A stretch of DNA of 64,000 nt from Anaspis maculata (GCA_949128115.1 OX421964.1:48772601-48836600); one strand, 5' to 3'; positions 43,756-56,367 are shown, counted from the stretch's first letter. Numbers and translations: made by a program. The notes: generated by a model not told the origin, from the sequence alone.

Positions 43756-44391
43756 TTATGTTGATTGCGGGTGTTGTAATTTCCTCCTCCAGCTGATTAT
43801 TTGTTTTGAGAATCGATAACTTCCTGTAATTTTCTGCAAAGACATTAGTGGCCCCGCAATATGACCATAATTTTTTTTATCCGTTACATTGTCATGACCA
43901 TTTCTGGGATTTATCTTTCCCAGGTAAGTATAAAGGCTTGGTGGACTGCAATCAAGATTGCGTTTTCCAAATGGGAATTGATATAATTCCTTCAGATCTT
44001 TTGACAAGTCTTACGGTAGCAAGATCTAAAAATATGTTCACATCAATTGATGTTAAACAGGTCTGCTGCACTATATTGCAGCTTAGTGTTGGTGAGCAAT
44101 AAATTTTTGTTATGTTTATTTTGGTAAGCTTCAAGCAAATAGCTCGGTCTGAGGAGAGCCAAACTTCTTGAAGTTACGTCCCGTACTTGAAGTACGGATT
44201 GTAAGCAGAACTGAGTTTAAATGTTCTTTTGACAAGATTTTCAACGGCGATCCCGTTGAATTTTGTGTTGATGTATGTCGCGAAAATCGAAATTTTACTC
44301 GTTTTGCAGCCTTCCCAAATTTGTCGAGTGATATCGTGATATCGTTCAAGTCGGAGTATTTTATACCATCTGTTCTAACAATGTGCGACAT
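43756..44391 (-). pseudogene. DIRS tyrosine recombinase relic
   Basis: The minus-strand frame 44391-44131 reads SLDKFGKAAKRVKFRF, then SKEHLNSVLLTIRTSS and KKFGSPQ, close to the DK.GKtsKRG...L..YL..T...R...LF.S...P pattern of recombinases linked to DIRS elements. Another frame (44134-43952) gives IDVNIFLDLATVRLVKRSEG, matching the box with the second catalytic Arg, though the expected His before it is not kept. A third frame (STKPLYLPGK) fits the end near the catalytic Tyr. Such enzymes integrate the circular DNA copy in place of a DDE integrase. At least two frame changes and a stop make it non-functional. The assignment is by motif reading only. Confidence 0.6.
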
Positions 44392-44656
44392 TGCGGTTGT
44401 GCCATCTATTCATAACGATTTGTCATTGCTGCTACTTCTACCCTTGGAGGCTTCAGGCATTGAAATGCTGTCAGTATTTTTTGGTATTACTATTATCAAC
44501 TTATTTTTCTAGATTTTCGCTCCTTGATACTTCTATAGACCTCTTACTATTTCAAAGCCAAGGTAAGCACTTGCTTCTGATAGGCTCCTTTTTCTAGTTG
44601 GAAGATTATTTGACCACCATGGAAATTCGTTTTGAAGGTATTCTGGTATGATCATA

Positions 44657-46868
44657 CACTTCTGAGCAAAAGTTAAGGGCCACTTTTTCAAATGTGAATA
44701 ACTCACAAACGCTTCTTTTGATTTTGACGAATTTTCGCACAGGAATGGTCTTATGTGTTGTAAAGACAAGTGTGAAGTGGCGCACTTACCAATCCATAGG
44801 TTTGTGGAAGAGAGGTCTTCGACTGTTCCTTTGCAGAAATGCGTAATTTTTAGTCAAATCAAAGCATTGGATTTTGGACAAAATGGAGGTTCATCCAATA
44901 AAAAACGTCTAGTTTGCTTTGTTACAATGTCCTTAAGCAAGTACCATGCTAAGTTTGTTCATTGACATCTTTCATCTTCAAATTTTGACCATCAATATCT
45001 TCTCATGGCTTAAACAATGTGTGAGGCACTACTTTGCGTGATTTTGGTTGCATACAGTTCAGTCGTGTATTTCTTGTGATTTTGCGTCAATGTTTTGTGA
45101 TTTTGGCCACTCTTGAGCCTCAAAAACAATAAATCCTCTATGCAGACTGTTACTAAAGAACAAAAACAAGAGAAGAAAGCTCACAAAAATGTCAAAATCT
45201 TGAGCATTGACAAGAAATAAGTCATAATTTTCATCACATGCCGATGAAACACCTCTACAGTGACCAAAGAAGAAATGGTGAATTTCTTTAGTTCTTTTGG
45301 GGAAAAGACATTTACGGGGTGTCGCCAAGAGACCAAGCGCATAAGCGATGAGTGACAACCTTGATTGATCTGTTGTCATCGATATTCGAGAGTTTGAATC
45401 CCTCCAACGCCATCAGGCTCTCTCGAATGCGAAGAAGTTGAAAAATTAACTTCAAGTTTGTTGCGCTGCACTGAGTGAACCCAAGGACGGAAATGGATGA
45501 TAGCCATACTCAGAGATATGCATAAGCCTTGTGTTCAAGAGTAGAAACCACCAAGAGCATCTGACGACGCAAACATTTGAAAATCGGTGTTTGTTTGAAC
45601 CTCTGCAGTGTGAAAAACAGCTAAAATCGAATAAGTTCTCATTCGGGATTGTTCGTCTTTCGTAATTGTACAGGGTCTGGTCAAAAACGACGAACGTAAA
45701 ACACGTATTTCCCTGAGAGGAAACGACTAGCGCGGTCGTGTATGATGTCTCCGTCGTCGTGGACATCGGTTTCATGCAGATTGCATTCCACTCAGAATTC
45801 CGAATGGAGGTGGCTCTATCATGGTGTGAGCAGGAATCTTTTTGATCAGTTCCTGTACAATTACAAAAGACGACAGTTCCGATTGAGAACGTCATTTGAT
45901 TTGAGCTGTTTTTCACACTGCAGAGGTTTAAACAAACATCGATTTCAAATTTTTGCGTCGCCAGATGCTCTTGGTGGTTTCTGCATTCAAACACAAGGCT
46001 TATACACATCTCTGAGTATGGCCATCATCCATATCCGTTCATGGGTGCACTCAGTGCAGAGCAACAAACTTGAAGTTGATTTTTCAACATCTTCGCATTC
46101 GAAAGGGCCTGATGGCGTTAAAGTGATTTAAACTCTTGAATATTGATGGCAAATGATCAATCAAGGTTGTCACTCATCGTTTTTGCGCTTGGCCTCTTGG
46201 CGACACCCCGTAAATGTCTTTTCCCCAAAAGAACTAAAGAAATTCACCATTTCTTTTTTGGTCACTGTAGAGGTGTTTTATCGGCATGTGATGAAAATTA
46301 TGACTTATTTCTTGTCAATGCTCAAGATTTTGACATTGTTGTGAGCTTTTTTCTCTTGTTTTTGTTCTTTAGTAACAGTCTGCATAAAGGATTTATTGTT
46401 TTTGAGGCTCAAGAGTGGCCAAAATCACAAAACGTTGACGCAAAATCACAAGAAATACACGACTGAACTGTATGTAACCAAAATTACGCAAAGTAGTGCC
46501 TCACACATTGTTTAAGCCATAAGAAGAGATTGATGGTCAAAATTTGAAGATGAAAGATGTCAATGGACAAACTTAGCATGGTACTTGCTTGAGAACATTG
46601 TAACAAAGCAAACTAGACGTTTTTAATTGGATGAAGCTCCATTTTGTCCAAAATCCAATGCTTTGATTTCATTAAAAATTACGCATTTCTGCAAAGCAAC
46701 AGTCGGAGACCTCTCTACCACAAACCTATGGATTGGTGAGTGCGCCACTTCACACTTGTCTTTACAACACATAAGACCACCTCTGTGCGAAAATTCGTCA
46801 AAATCAAAAAAAGCGTTTGTGAGTTATTCACATTTGAAAAAGTGGCCCTTAACTTTTGCTCAGAAGTG
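44657..46868. mobile_element. 2.2-kb fold-back element with about 1-kb arms
   Basis: CACTTCTGAGCAAAAGTTAA at the left is mirrored at the right end, and arms of about 1.03 kb (44657 to about 45690, and about 45845-46868) pair with high identity. TA stands on both outer sides. The loop is about 150 bp. The arms carry mirrored frames (around 45059-45379 minus and 46143-46466 plus, about 106 codons) that are the same DNA read in both arms, with no known domain. TA target and simple inverted ends suggest mobilisation by a Tc1/mariner-type transposase. It interrupts the DIRS element between RT and recombinase. Confidence 0.85.
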
Positions 46869-47199
46869 TAGTTTTATCATAATTTCCATGAAATTTTAGT
46901 ACGGCTGTTACTTTTTTGAGTTCACAGTTTATGATTGTATCTATACATGGGAGCGGTCGGCCAAATTTGATACCAAAATAGGTATATTTTATACTCATTA
47001 ACTTGGCAATTTCTCCTATCTTGACTCCTGAATTTTTCCGTTTAAGGATTTTTGTTTGTTACAGCAAACATTTTTCTAATTTGAATTTTAGGTATAGGTG
47101 CCTATCTAGACATTGTCATTTTTGTGGCGTTAAACATTAAAACTGCGTAATTTGAGTATAGGTTTAATGACACTGCTCTCATAATTGATCCAAAATCAC

Positions 47200-47960
47200 A
47201 GTGGGAATAGTAACAGAGTAGTAAATATTGTCGATATTACGAATACATTCAGTTTTGATTTGCCCAAATCATGAAGGATCGTCCACATATGACCGCAGTT
47301 AGTCCAGCTGTGCACTTAAAGGGTCCATGTCCATCACAGGATTCACAGGTTTGAATAATTTTATAAAAACCTACAGACAAGAGCAACAGGCAACAGGACT
47401 GTTGATGAGCTATTTGAGAAACGTGTGAACATGAACCCATGAAGCTATTTTGATACAAACATCACAGGTAATTAACGATCTATTTGTTTATTGGCCATAA
47501 AAAGTGGCATCGTCTGGGTCTATAGATCATTCTTTGAAAGTTTTCGAATAGCAGGTTTTTCACTCAAGTATCTACTACGGAGATCTTGAAATTTGAAATG
47601 TGAACGTGTCAGGTAAGAATCCAATTTTTTGATATTACAATAAATCTATTTTTGCAATTTGACTTTTTCCTCAAAAAGTATGACGATCTGAATTTTTCTT
47701 CTTGACGTCTACTTTTTTGCAATTGCCTCAATTTTAAAAGGTTGTACCTACTCTCCTCAAAATCTAGGGAACAGCTTGATTTTGAAGATTCTTTCTGGTT
47801 GCGATAGTTTTTTGTGGAGGAAATCAAAATATGCTTTTCCTTCAATCAGATTCAACACACTTCTATTTTGGGTGATTAATTCCCAATTTTCAGTGAAAAG
47901 CTTTACTCCTGTTGCGTAGTTTACCTCTGCTTCATCTCGCGGTAGTATTTGCTGTCCCTC
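47200..47960 (-). pseudogene. DIRS reverse transcriptase relic
   Basis: The first part (about 47930-47850) reads GVKLFTENWELITQNRSVLN, matching the GGRL..F..NW..iT.D..VL block that opens DIRS-type RT. Further on, VFIKLFKPV is followed by RSYVDDPS, a stop and FGQIKTECIRNI, close to the VFTKL.KPV...YVDDS...G.t..EC..Ni arrangement; YVDD codons are at 47278-47289. Several stops and frame changes lie between the two blocks. RT with YVDD and the block order separate it from the LINE RTs in this window. Confidence 0.65.
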
Positions 47961-48839
47961 CTATTCTTTCTTGGTAACGTGTCCCTCTTCGGTGTCGTTA
48001 ATCTTCGTTTGTTCTTGTTGTAACACCTGTGTTCCTCCCCTCCTTCTTTTTCCAATTTTTCTTTTAGGCTCTTTGGCCAATACAAGTATAATTGTGGTTT
48101 GATGTTAATGCTTGTTGCTAACTAGGTGCCACATTGTTCTCTGGATGTCATTTCTATATTCCAGCGACTCACATTTTTCGGCGAAATTAGAACCAGACAG
48201 GCAATTTTGTCTATTAGCTGCTGCATCGCAATTTTTGTATGAAGTCGTTCAATTTCTAAGTATGGCTGTTTTTCCTTTGTTGATATCGGGTGGAACATGT
48301 CAGGCAACAGCTCTCCGAGTCTCTAATAGCTCATAGCATAGCTTACGTTGCCATGTCTTTTGTCCTAGAATTTTTGTAATAGGATTGCAACTGACGGGTA
48401 TGGATAATGCCCTTTCTTATGGTGTCTTGCAAATTCTGTTAAAATTTGATTTTTCTGTCGTCTTCACTTGATGAATACTGGTGAAGGATTTCTGGATAAA
48501 GTAAGCAGAGTAAGCTCGCGTACATTCAGGTACTTGCAACTACTAAGAGTGTTGTATTTTTCCATTAGTTTTTTCCCAGCATTTTCGTTCAATTCTTAAG
48601 AAACGTGAGGCTCTCAACGTGCAGCCAAGTCTGCAGCTACCTCCTGTCCTTGTATTTTGTGGATCTGACCTGAGTAGATTTTCCAGATAGTCCACCGGCA
48701 TATTATTGTCCTGTGCAGGTTAGTTAGCGGCTGGGAGATTTTGGCTTTTAGCTAAATGCAAACGGAAGTTTCCAGAGCCGGATTCACTCATTGCTTTTGC
48801 GGAATTTTCCCAGTCGCTGTCTGCTCCTGTTGCACAAAA

Positions 48840-49240
48840 ATTATTTCTTTGCAACTGTCCGTGAAGGAACGGATCTGGTGTGGAGAACATTTGGCAGACG
48901 TCGATTCCTTTTCACATTTTGCGGTGACTATGATGGACGGATATTACTCACGTCTTCAGTTTTTATTGAATTATTCCGCTTTATTCCTTCGCAACTGTCC
49001 ATGTAGAAACGGACCTGGCGTGGAGAACATTTGGCAGACGTCGATTCCTTTTCCCATTTTGCGGTGACCACGAACGGATATTACTCACGTCTTCAGTCAT
49101 TATTGAATTATTCCGCTTTATTCCTTCGCAACTGTCCATGTAGAAACGGACCTGGCGTAGAGAAAATTTGGCAGACGTCGATTCCTTTTCCCATTTTGCG
49201 GTGACTACGAACGGATATTACTCACGTCTTGAGTCATTAT
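48840..49240. repeat. Tandem repeat, about 137-bp unit, three copies
   Basis: Units starting near 48847, 48988 and 49125 share GCAACTGTCC(G/A)TG, CATTTGGCAGACGTCGATTCC and GGATATTACTCACGTCTT. A second short duplication of about 59 bp (CGTGTGCCTACATTCT) follows at about 49260-49375. Both lie in the 5' part of the DIRS element on its coding strand, where gag would be. Confidence 0.8.
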
Positions 49241-49644
49241 TGAATTTTTCCGCTTTTTCCGCGTGTGCCTACATTCTTAATCAAGTTATTACACTGATTA
49301 GAAGTGGTTCGCACTTTCGCGTGTGCCTACATTCTAAATCAAGTTATTACACTGATAAGAAGTGGCTCGCAATTTTCCACCAAATCCCAGTCAGATTTTA
49401 CTCTTATCTGGATGTTTGGGTACTGTTTGCTTTTTTGGGCTGACACCTGGTGTTTTTTGGCGTGGTCGAAACACTGTAACATGATAAAAAGTATTATAAG
49501 TGTGTCACTTACTTGTGTAAAAATTTTCCAGCATTCTTTGAAGCCTTCTCATTTCATTTCAGGTAGTCTTTGACTCCAACGATTTTCCTTATTCTTGAAT
49601 TCGGCATTGCACTTTTGTCATAATGATGAATGAATGATGAATAC

Positions 49645-49801
49645 ATAATGACGAGTGAGTGGGCTATTATATAAGAGGTGGCATGAGGAGGGCATGGTTA
49701 TGAAACAGTTATTTCATATTTCTTGAAACATTACGCCAAAACGAGCGCCGAAACATAAACTACATGTGTGATCTTGAGGACGGGGCCATCGAAGTATAAT
49801 T
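49645..49801. repeat. DIRS inverted terminal repeat, short end
   Basis: Reverse complement of 42515-42672. Its last 42 bases are also found complemented at 42800-42841. Confidence 0.85.
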
Positions 49802-49803
49802 GA

Positions 49804-51227
49804 GCTGGTATTAACTGCGGGTAAAAGTCCCACACATGAAACCTGCTTTTGAAAAAAATGGAACATCTTCTACCGCATATCACCTCGGAAAATGATCTTA
49901 ACACATATCTCTTCAATTACACGCAAAACGGTCGAATTTTCCGAGAGGCTGAGTTCCCACTATACCGCTCGCCCGCATCCCCATGACGAGTGGATGGGAT
50001 GGCGAGGACGAGGACGACGGGATAATGTAAACTTTTATAAAGGCGAGATGAGATCAAGTTCCATCGGTTCCAAGTTTCTTGTTGAACAAAGCACGTGCGT
50101 CTCCCTCCTACTAGCTAGAAAGAATTAACGGAAGGATTTTGGTCTTTATAAGTCCAGAGACGACGTGTAATCCGAATACCAAACAGGCACCAGATGTACT
50201 GCCCCACGGAAACGGATAACTCGTCCTGAATCTTTGCGAAAGCTCTCCCTCTCTTTCTTTCTCTCCTTTCGATGCTTTCTAATCTGTTGACCTCTTCTCC
50301 TTCGAGCTTTGCGCGCAGAGTAACCTTTCATTTAGACCCCCCAGAAAACTCTGTCATAATGTTACCGATTTTTACTCCTCTTGGTTATAAACAATATCCA
50401 AGTATACCTATACCGAATCTCTCTAGGCATTTATTTTTCATGGAAGCCCAGCCCATGCGAGAAATTTTTCATTTGAGGTAATCCTTGTTTGATTGATGAC
50501 TTTTCCTCGCCTTTTAGGTGTCCGCTATAATGCATTACGGTCCCTCCTCGGAGACCCAAAATTAAATTTACTGTCTAAGCGCGCTGCGCTGGTAGGTAGG
50601 TACTTTTCGCCACAATCGGGCCGTCACCATTAATGCGGCAAACTTTTCATAAGGGCCGGTAGAATAGGCACGCGTGCAGAGAAAACTCCAACTAGGCTTT
50701 TATTTTCGTATAGGTACGCAAGGGTGACGCGAAGGGTTGTTAAACATCGACCCAAATTAATCTTGTGTATAAGTATAGCATATACAGCGGAATCTTATTA
50801 TCAATAGGATATGGGGGCACGTCAAGACACATGACTGATGAGCCATTGATGTTTCGGGATTTCGCTTAAACGAGTTTCCTTTTCCGCACTTGATACCTAT
50901 TACACGTTCATTTCCTAAATGCGCAAAAAAGCAGCACCCTTTTTTTTGATGCGGTATTATGTTGAAGTATAATCCACCAGGGATTTATTGTCGTACCTGT
51001 TGTTTTAATCTGCCTTGCGCGTTCTCCCACTAAGTGAACAATTTATTTAAATTACGAGTACACTTCCACAAGTGGGTCGTGCAGATTCTTGAAACAACAA
51101 CGAAAAATAAGTGATATGGATGACGAAGGAACACAAATTCCAAGGCCATCACGTGCTTGATTCTCTACAGCGCATTTCTAAATTACAAATCAGTAATGAA
51201 GTAGTGAAGTGTATCGAAGGAAGGTTT
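49804..51227. other. No gene recognised
   Basis: Only short frames, no domain or repeat I can support. Confidence 0.45.
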
Positions 51228-52255
51228 AAACAAGCGAATATGCCTCATGGGCATGAGGCTTAGAAGCGCACGGAAATTTCAATATGGCGGCCAAAATAAC
51301 GTCAGATTCATGAAATTTGGCTTAAAAATTAAAATGATCGTACTATAGACAAGGGCGAATTCCAAGTATCATGAAAATCGTTCCACTAATAAGGGATTTC
51401 AATATGGCGGCCAAGATGGCGGCAGAATGTTGGAACTTGGCTGGAGAATAAGAATGATCATACGAAACAAAGGTGAGTCCCAATCTCCATGAAAATCGTT
51501 AAGTGATAAGAAATTTCAAAATGGTGGATCAAAGATGGCGGCCAAGTGACAAAAGTCATTGGTGAACTTTATATGGTCGTCACGTACGCATTCGATTGGC
51601 GTTTGCACCACATTGATATCTCTTTTCGTTGAGGCATAATTCTCCTAGTTCTGTCACTTTGAAACATGTTCAATATGGAGAATACAAGATGGCGTCGGGG
51701 CATCAATTGTCGAAAATTGGATTTATCTAATTGAAGTTCACATCGCCTGCAAATTTCACTCGAATCAGACCACTTTCAAAGAAATTCAAAATGGCGGATC
51801 AAAGATGGCGGCCAAGTGACAGAAGTTATTGGTCAACTTTATATGGTGGTCACGTACGCATTCGATTGGCGTCTGCACCACATCGATATCTTTTTTCGTT
51901 GAGGCATAATTCTCCTAGTTCTATCACTTCGAAACATGATCAATATGGAGAATACAAGATGGCGGCGGGACATCAATTATCGAAAATTGCAGAGATCTTG
52001 ATGTGGTTTACATTGTATGCAAATCTCATTTCAATCGGATCACTTTCAGAGAAATTCAAAATTGCGGATCAAAGATGGCGACAGAATAACAAAAAACTAA
52101 GTCAACTTGACATCCTGGACATGTACTATTGATCAGCGTTTATACCACATCGATATCTTTCTTGCCCGAGGAGTTATCTCGGGTACGGACGGACGGACAG
52201 ACAAAGTGAAGCTAAAAGCGCCTTTTTCCCATTTTTTGGGAAAGTGCGCTAAAAA
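51228..52255 (-). repeat. Dispersed repeat F3, copy 2 (inverted)
   Basis: Reverse complement of the 34626-35692 repeat, including the palindrome at 51242-51259, the subrepeats with GGCGGATCAAAGATGGCG(G/A), the GGAC-rich run and the terminal GTGCGCTAAAA. Subrepeat number and sequence differ, so the copies are not recent duplicates of each other. Confidence 0.75.
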
Positions 52256-53285
52256 CAATAACGCACGGTGATTCAGTTGGTTTGAGCGTACAAGTTATAA
52301 TTCGCACAGTAACATTTTCTACTACTACGTCAACAATAATAGTTAGTGATTGTTGTTTAGCCCAGTTGAAGAGTTGTATTCAGCGGTTTGGAAGACGAGT
52401 TCTAGAACTGAAACCCTGGGAGTTGACGCTCTGTGACTTTTGGATGCATGATTTGTTTTTCTGAGTTTGTTACGGTTTCAAAAATCCAATTGGCGATTCA
52501 GCAGATGCCAGAGCGTATGGTGAGCTTCTGGAATGTTCAAAGGTACCAAATCAGTTCACTACCTTACCGTCCAATTGGCGTCTTCGCCAACATTGTCAGT
52601 TGGTCCAGATTACCGAGATCCTGCTAATCGTTGCGGTTGCCCCGAAGCTCATGCGTTCAAGACTCGTTCATGGGCAAACCAAGTGTCGCCTCTTATCTTT
52701 TATTTTATTGTTTTAGAATAAGTTACCTATTTGATATTTAGCGTGTTGTTGTTATATGTATTATTGTCTCTGCGTGAAGTAAGAGACGTTATTAGGGGGT
52801 AGCTATACCGATTTACTACACCAATTTCCCTTGGGGTAGGACGGCAGTATGTTGTTTTTCGTGTAGGTACTCTGTTTCAGTGTCGTCGCTGGAGCTCCGT
52901 TGGGCCCTTCGAGTTCTCGCAGCGTCATCGAAAAGGTAGGTACCTATATACGTTATAGTTTGTAAGCCAACTCTCGCGGTATTGCTCACCCTTCCTATTG
53001 GCGTCCTCTGCGCAACGCCCCTTTATTTTTGTCAACACGCCATGTCAAGTTGAACTGTAAATATTCTTGAACCTTTTTCTTCCCGATCATAAACCTGATT
53101 TTTGTAGTTTATTCTGTATTTTTATTCTCCCAATCCCAACTATCACCACCTCGGAATCAATTACTTTCAATTACGATTTCAACCCGTAATAAGTTTTGCT
53201 TCTCTACTCTATAATTTTGTACGAGATGGCAAGTACATTTTTTGTAGCATCCCCTACAAAATCGCAGTGGTAGCATCTTTCACGC
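52256..53285. other. No gene recognised
   Basis: Nothing beyond short frames. Confidence 0.45.
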
Positions 53286-53955
53286 TGTTACGTTCGGATT
53301 TTTCGCACGAACGACAGTTCGCTTCAGTGCACACCATACGTTGCACCTGTGCCAGTTCTGGTTACATTTCTGGGATTTTTGGTGGTGTCACCACCGACTT
53401 TACGTTGACGGCCGAAACTCGTGTTTTTGTAGTGAGGTTTCTCTGGGCGATAAGCGAAGCTATACAAATTGTTCCGAGTGAAAAACTCGCTCTATCTGAC
53501 ACCGAGCTCGTCCCGACCATATTGCACGAGTAGAGAACAGGCCTTGGCCGCCTCGGCTCATCTGCTAACAGGTGAATAAAAAAATGCGTACACTACGGAA
53601 TGGTGAATCATGATAATTTCGTTCTACAGGGGCCCATTTTTCACCGGCTATCGCTGTTTACCACTTTCCACCGCCGTTGGAGTCCTGTTCCACCGCGGGA
53701 GATTTCCTTTTTTGACGCTGGAGTCATTGTCCGTCGTTATGTTCCACGTTCCACCGCCGCTGTGGTCCTGTTTCGCCGCCGGAGTTTCCACGGCCTCTGA
53801 CGATCGTCGCCGCCCTGGCGGGCCCGCAGTCAAGAACACCGCTGCCACGACGGCCAAGTGCCCCAAATTCGCATCGTTCATGTGTGGTGCTCGCGGTTCT
53901 ATTCCCGCCGCCAAATGCCTCGTCGGCCGCCGAATCAAGTTAAGTAGTTTATTAT
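53286..53955 (+). repeat. Dispersed repeat F1, block A, copy 2
   Basis: Collinear with 13085-13770 from TGTTACGTTCGGATTTTTCG to CCGAATCAAGTTAAG. A CAGGTGA donor-like site lies at the same relative place as CAGGTAA in copy 1. The Pro-rich minisatellite is reduced here to a few diverged units. Confidence 0.5.
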
Positions 53956-56367
53956 GTATGGATGCGCCAACTTCCGCCTGTTACGACCGAAAATGGGCCT
54001 ACAGAAAGGATACCGCTATTTTGCTTTGTTCTACACTTTATTTCGTAATTACAGCACTACGTACTATAGGCTGGATTCCGTCCACTGTATGGTTTGAGCA
54101 TGGTATCGTCTGATATTTTCCTCCGGGTGCACTGTTCCACTTTTTGGTTGAAATGGGGCACTTCTCTGGTCGGTTCCGTTCCTGAGGGGTGTTCGCTTGT
54201 CCTTGTTGTCGTCCTAAGTGTCCTGTTGTGCAGGATAAACCTGAAATTACTGTTTTAATTAATTGGAAAACTTTGTTGACGAGGGTGATCCTAACCTCAT
54301 TCGTGATTTCGTGTCAAACTGGGCCCGGCCGGTGCTTGCCGCGGATGGTGGCTGTGTGGATCGGTGTTGATTTCGGCGTTGCCTCCGCTCCTCGAAGATG
54401 CAAGCTTCACGGAAGAAATTGGAATTGGGAATTGACCGGTTTGTTTTGTTGTTCTGGCAGAATATTCCGTTCTGTCAATGCTGTCATACTTGGTTACCTG
54501 TCACTGGGCATTGCTGCCAATCGAGCATATGAACTGACACTGTTTTTTTGTTGCACTTGCGCGGCAAAAACAGAAACAAGAAGTCTCAGTGGAGATAAAC
54601 GAAAAAGTGGCGTCGCTATTTTTCAAAAACGTGTAGCTACCTGTAAAGTGAAACCTCGACGGATGTTGTGCATTTTTCTCGTCGGAATTGAGAATTGGCC
54701 GTCGAGATTTCGTCGAACTTGTTCGGATTAACACAGGTACACGTAAAAGCGAAATTTGTTTGAAAATTCGCACGACTGCGGTCGGATCAAAAATTGGAAA
54801 AATTCGTGACTTTGCCCCTTCACCTTCAATCTCCGATTTACCATCACCAGGTATGTCACTGATTTTCTTTGACGCGTTTCCCGAGGAAAACATTGTATAT
54901 TTTTAGGCTTTTGGATTTTCTTTTCGTGGAAGGCGGAAGAAATACTTCTCTTCATCGTTGTTGAGGACGGAATCTGGAGCGCTGAAGTCGATCCGTACAA
55001 CTGAGTTTTGCAGTGTATATCTGCCTACTTAAAGAGCCGCACACGATCTGAGGTGGGCTTTGGAATTTTGCTTTGGGTGCTTTGGTAATAATTTGTTGTT
55101 TTTTTTAGGCTCTTTTCCTCTTTTCTCTTCTTTTTTCTTTTCTTTCCTTTCCTTTTCTTTTCTTTGGTCTTTATTTTTCGTATTCATTTCCTGAGAATCG
55201 AAGTCGCAACCTGCTGGATCGAAGCGTGCCTTTTGGAAGTACCTATCGTTCGTGTGTGTCATCAGCAATACACGAGGCCACATCACCGTCATCTAGGTCG
55301 CCACCATCAGTTAAGTTGCATGCTTCGGTTCCTTTTTTGTTTATTCTTATTTGTGTAGTGTGCTACTACGCTTGTAGTTGTAGTCAATACTATTATTCGG
55401 TCGTAGATATACCACTAACCGTAGACACGTAGCACGTAGTTTAAATCAGTTGCAATCAATCAGTAGTGACGTCATACATTTGTTTTTATTGTATTGTATT
55501 TTGAAATTGTGATTGAATTGATGCATAAGTAGTTGAGTTAGTTCTGGCGCTTGATTAACAGCTTAGTTCTGAATACTATTACGTAGTGCCGCATACTGGC
55601 GCTTGCCGCGGGTGGGTAGTTGCGGAATTGGTCGTGGTAGTAGTCGCTAATTTCGGTCTAGCCCCTAACAAAGACTGCCCCGTGTACACGTAGGTAACAT
55701 CCTTGTTTAGGTTGCGCTTGTGTTTTTTTTACAGGACACTACCTACGGCTGAGGCTCAATACTTGCCTGTTTCGGTCGAATGGTGTCGCCGCTACACCCA
55801 GTATCATTAACGTGTTGGTTTATTGTTCACTACTTACGGTATCAGCTCACTTAGGCCCTTCAGGCTCTTGTCAGTCAGGTTATGATACACCTGATATTTT
55901 ATTTTAAACTGCACTTCATATAACTTATAACTGTACTTACCTTCACGTAATTTCTTTTGTTTTCAACATTATCATTTCCTGTCAAGTAATACAGACACAC
56001 GAATTGGTTCTGGAATATATTTGTTTTATTACCTTCGCAATCACAACTACGTATTTTTTTTTATAAGTGCTTACCTTATTGTGGCGGTCATTATTTCGTG
56101 GTTCATTTGAGCGCAATAAGTGATGAGTATCAAGTGACTTGGCGGCAAATTGGACTTTGTCTGATTTTCCCTTCTGACTATTTTTAGTTGTGTTTTCTTG
56201 ATCAAACATCTTTCGACCTTGTAGAACGGTACTGTGGTGAATCAACTAAACCACGTGGCGCCCAGTTATCTATATTTACCCACCCCATTCTCCACTTGTA
56301 GTCGGCGGGCCTCTGCAGTATCTAACTACCTGGCCACAGGAAGGTAACGAATTGAAACGTGGTTATA
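53956..56367. other. Interior of repeat F1 copy 2; no gene recognised
   Basis: Lies between the two F1 blocks, 2.4 kb against about 0.15 kb of shared space in copy 1. The longest frame is 54189-54731 plus (180 codons): Cys-rich near the start and without a recognised domain. A pyrimidine-rich run lies at about 55110-55170. Confidence 0.4.

Larger units (their letters stand above)
42471..49801 (-). mobile_element. DIRS-type tyrosine-recombinase retrotransposon
   Basis: The ends carry inverted repeats of about 157 bp (42515-42672 and 49645-49801). The left end has a 44-bp extension (42471-42514) that the right end lacks. Just inside the left repeat, 42725-42804 is an exact reverse complement of 42471-42550, and 42800-42841 is an exact reverse complement of the last 42 bases of the right end. 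That is the internal complementary region known from DIRS elements, which joins both ends through a circular intermediate. Decayed RT (about 47.9-47.2 kb) and tyrosine recombinase (44.4-43.75 kb) relics lie in the order expected on the minus strand, with the complementary region at the 3' side. Without the nested fold-back element it is about 5.1 kb, a usual DIRS length. Confidence 0.82.

Noticed and set aside
45059..46466. Two similar proteins of about 106 residues on opposite strands
   Set aside because: They are the same DNA read from the two arms of a fold-back element, not paralogous genes.
42515..49801. P-element-like ends (GATGGCCCCGTCC resembles the P-element terminus)
   Set aside because: The internal complementary region and RT/recombinase relics fit DIRS far better, and no THAP or P transposase was seen.
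34626..52255. F3 copies as terminal inverted repeats of one giant element (Maverick-like)
   Set aside because: No direct target duplication outside, subrepeat numbers differ, and no polymerase, integrase or capsid genes lie between.
54189..54731. 180-codon plus-strand frame
   Set aside because: No recognisable domain, odd Cys-rich composition without spacing pattern, and located inside repeat F1.
56252..56272. TGGCGCCCAGTTATC as a second tRNA-Lys primer site
   Set aside because: Only the first nine bases match tRNA-Lys; no LTR pair around it.
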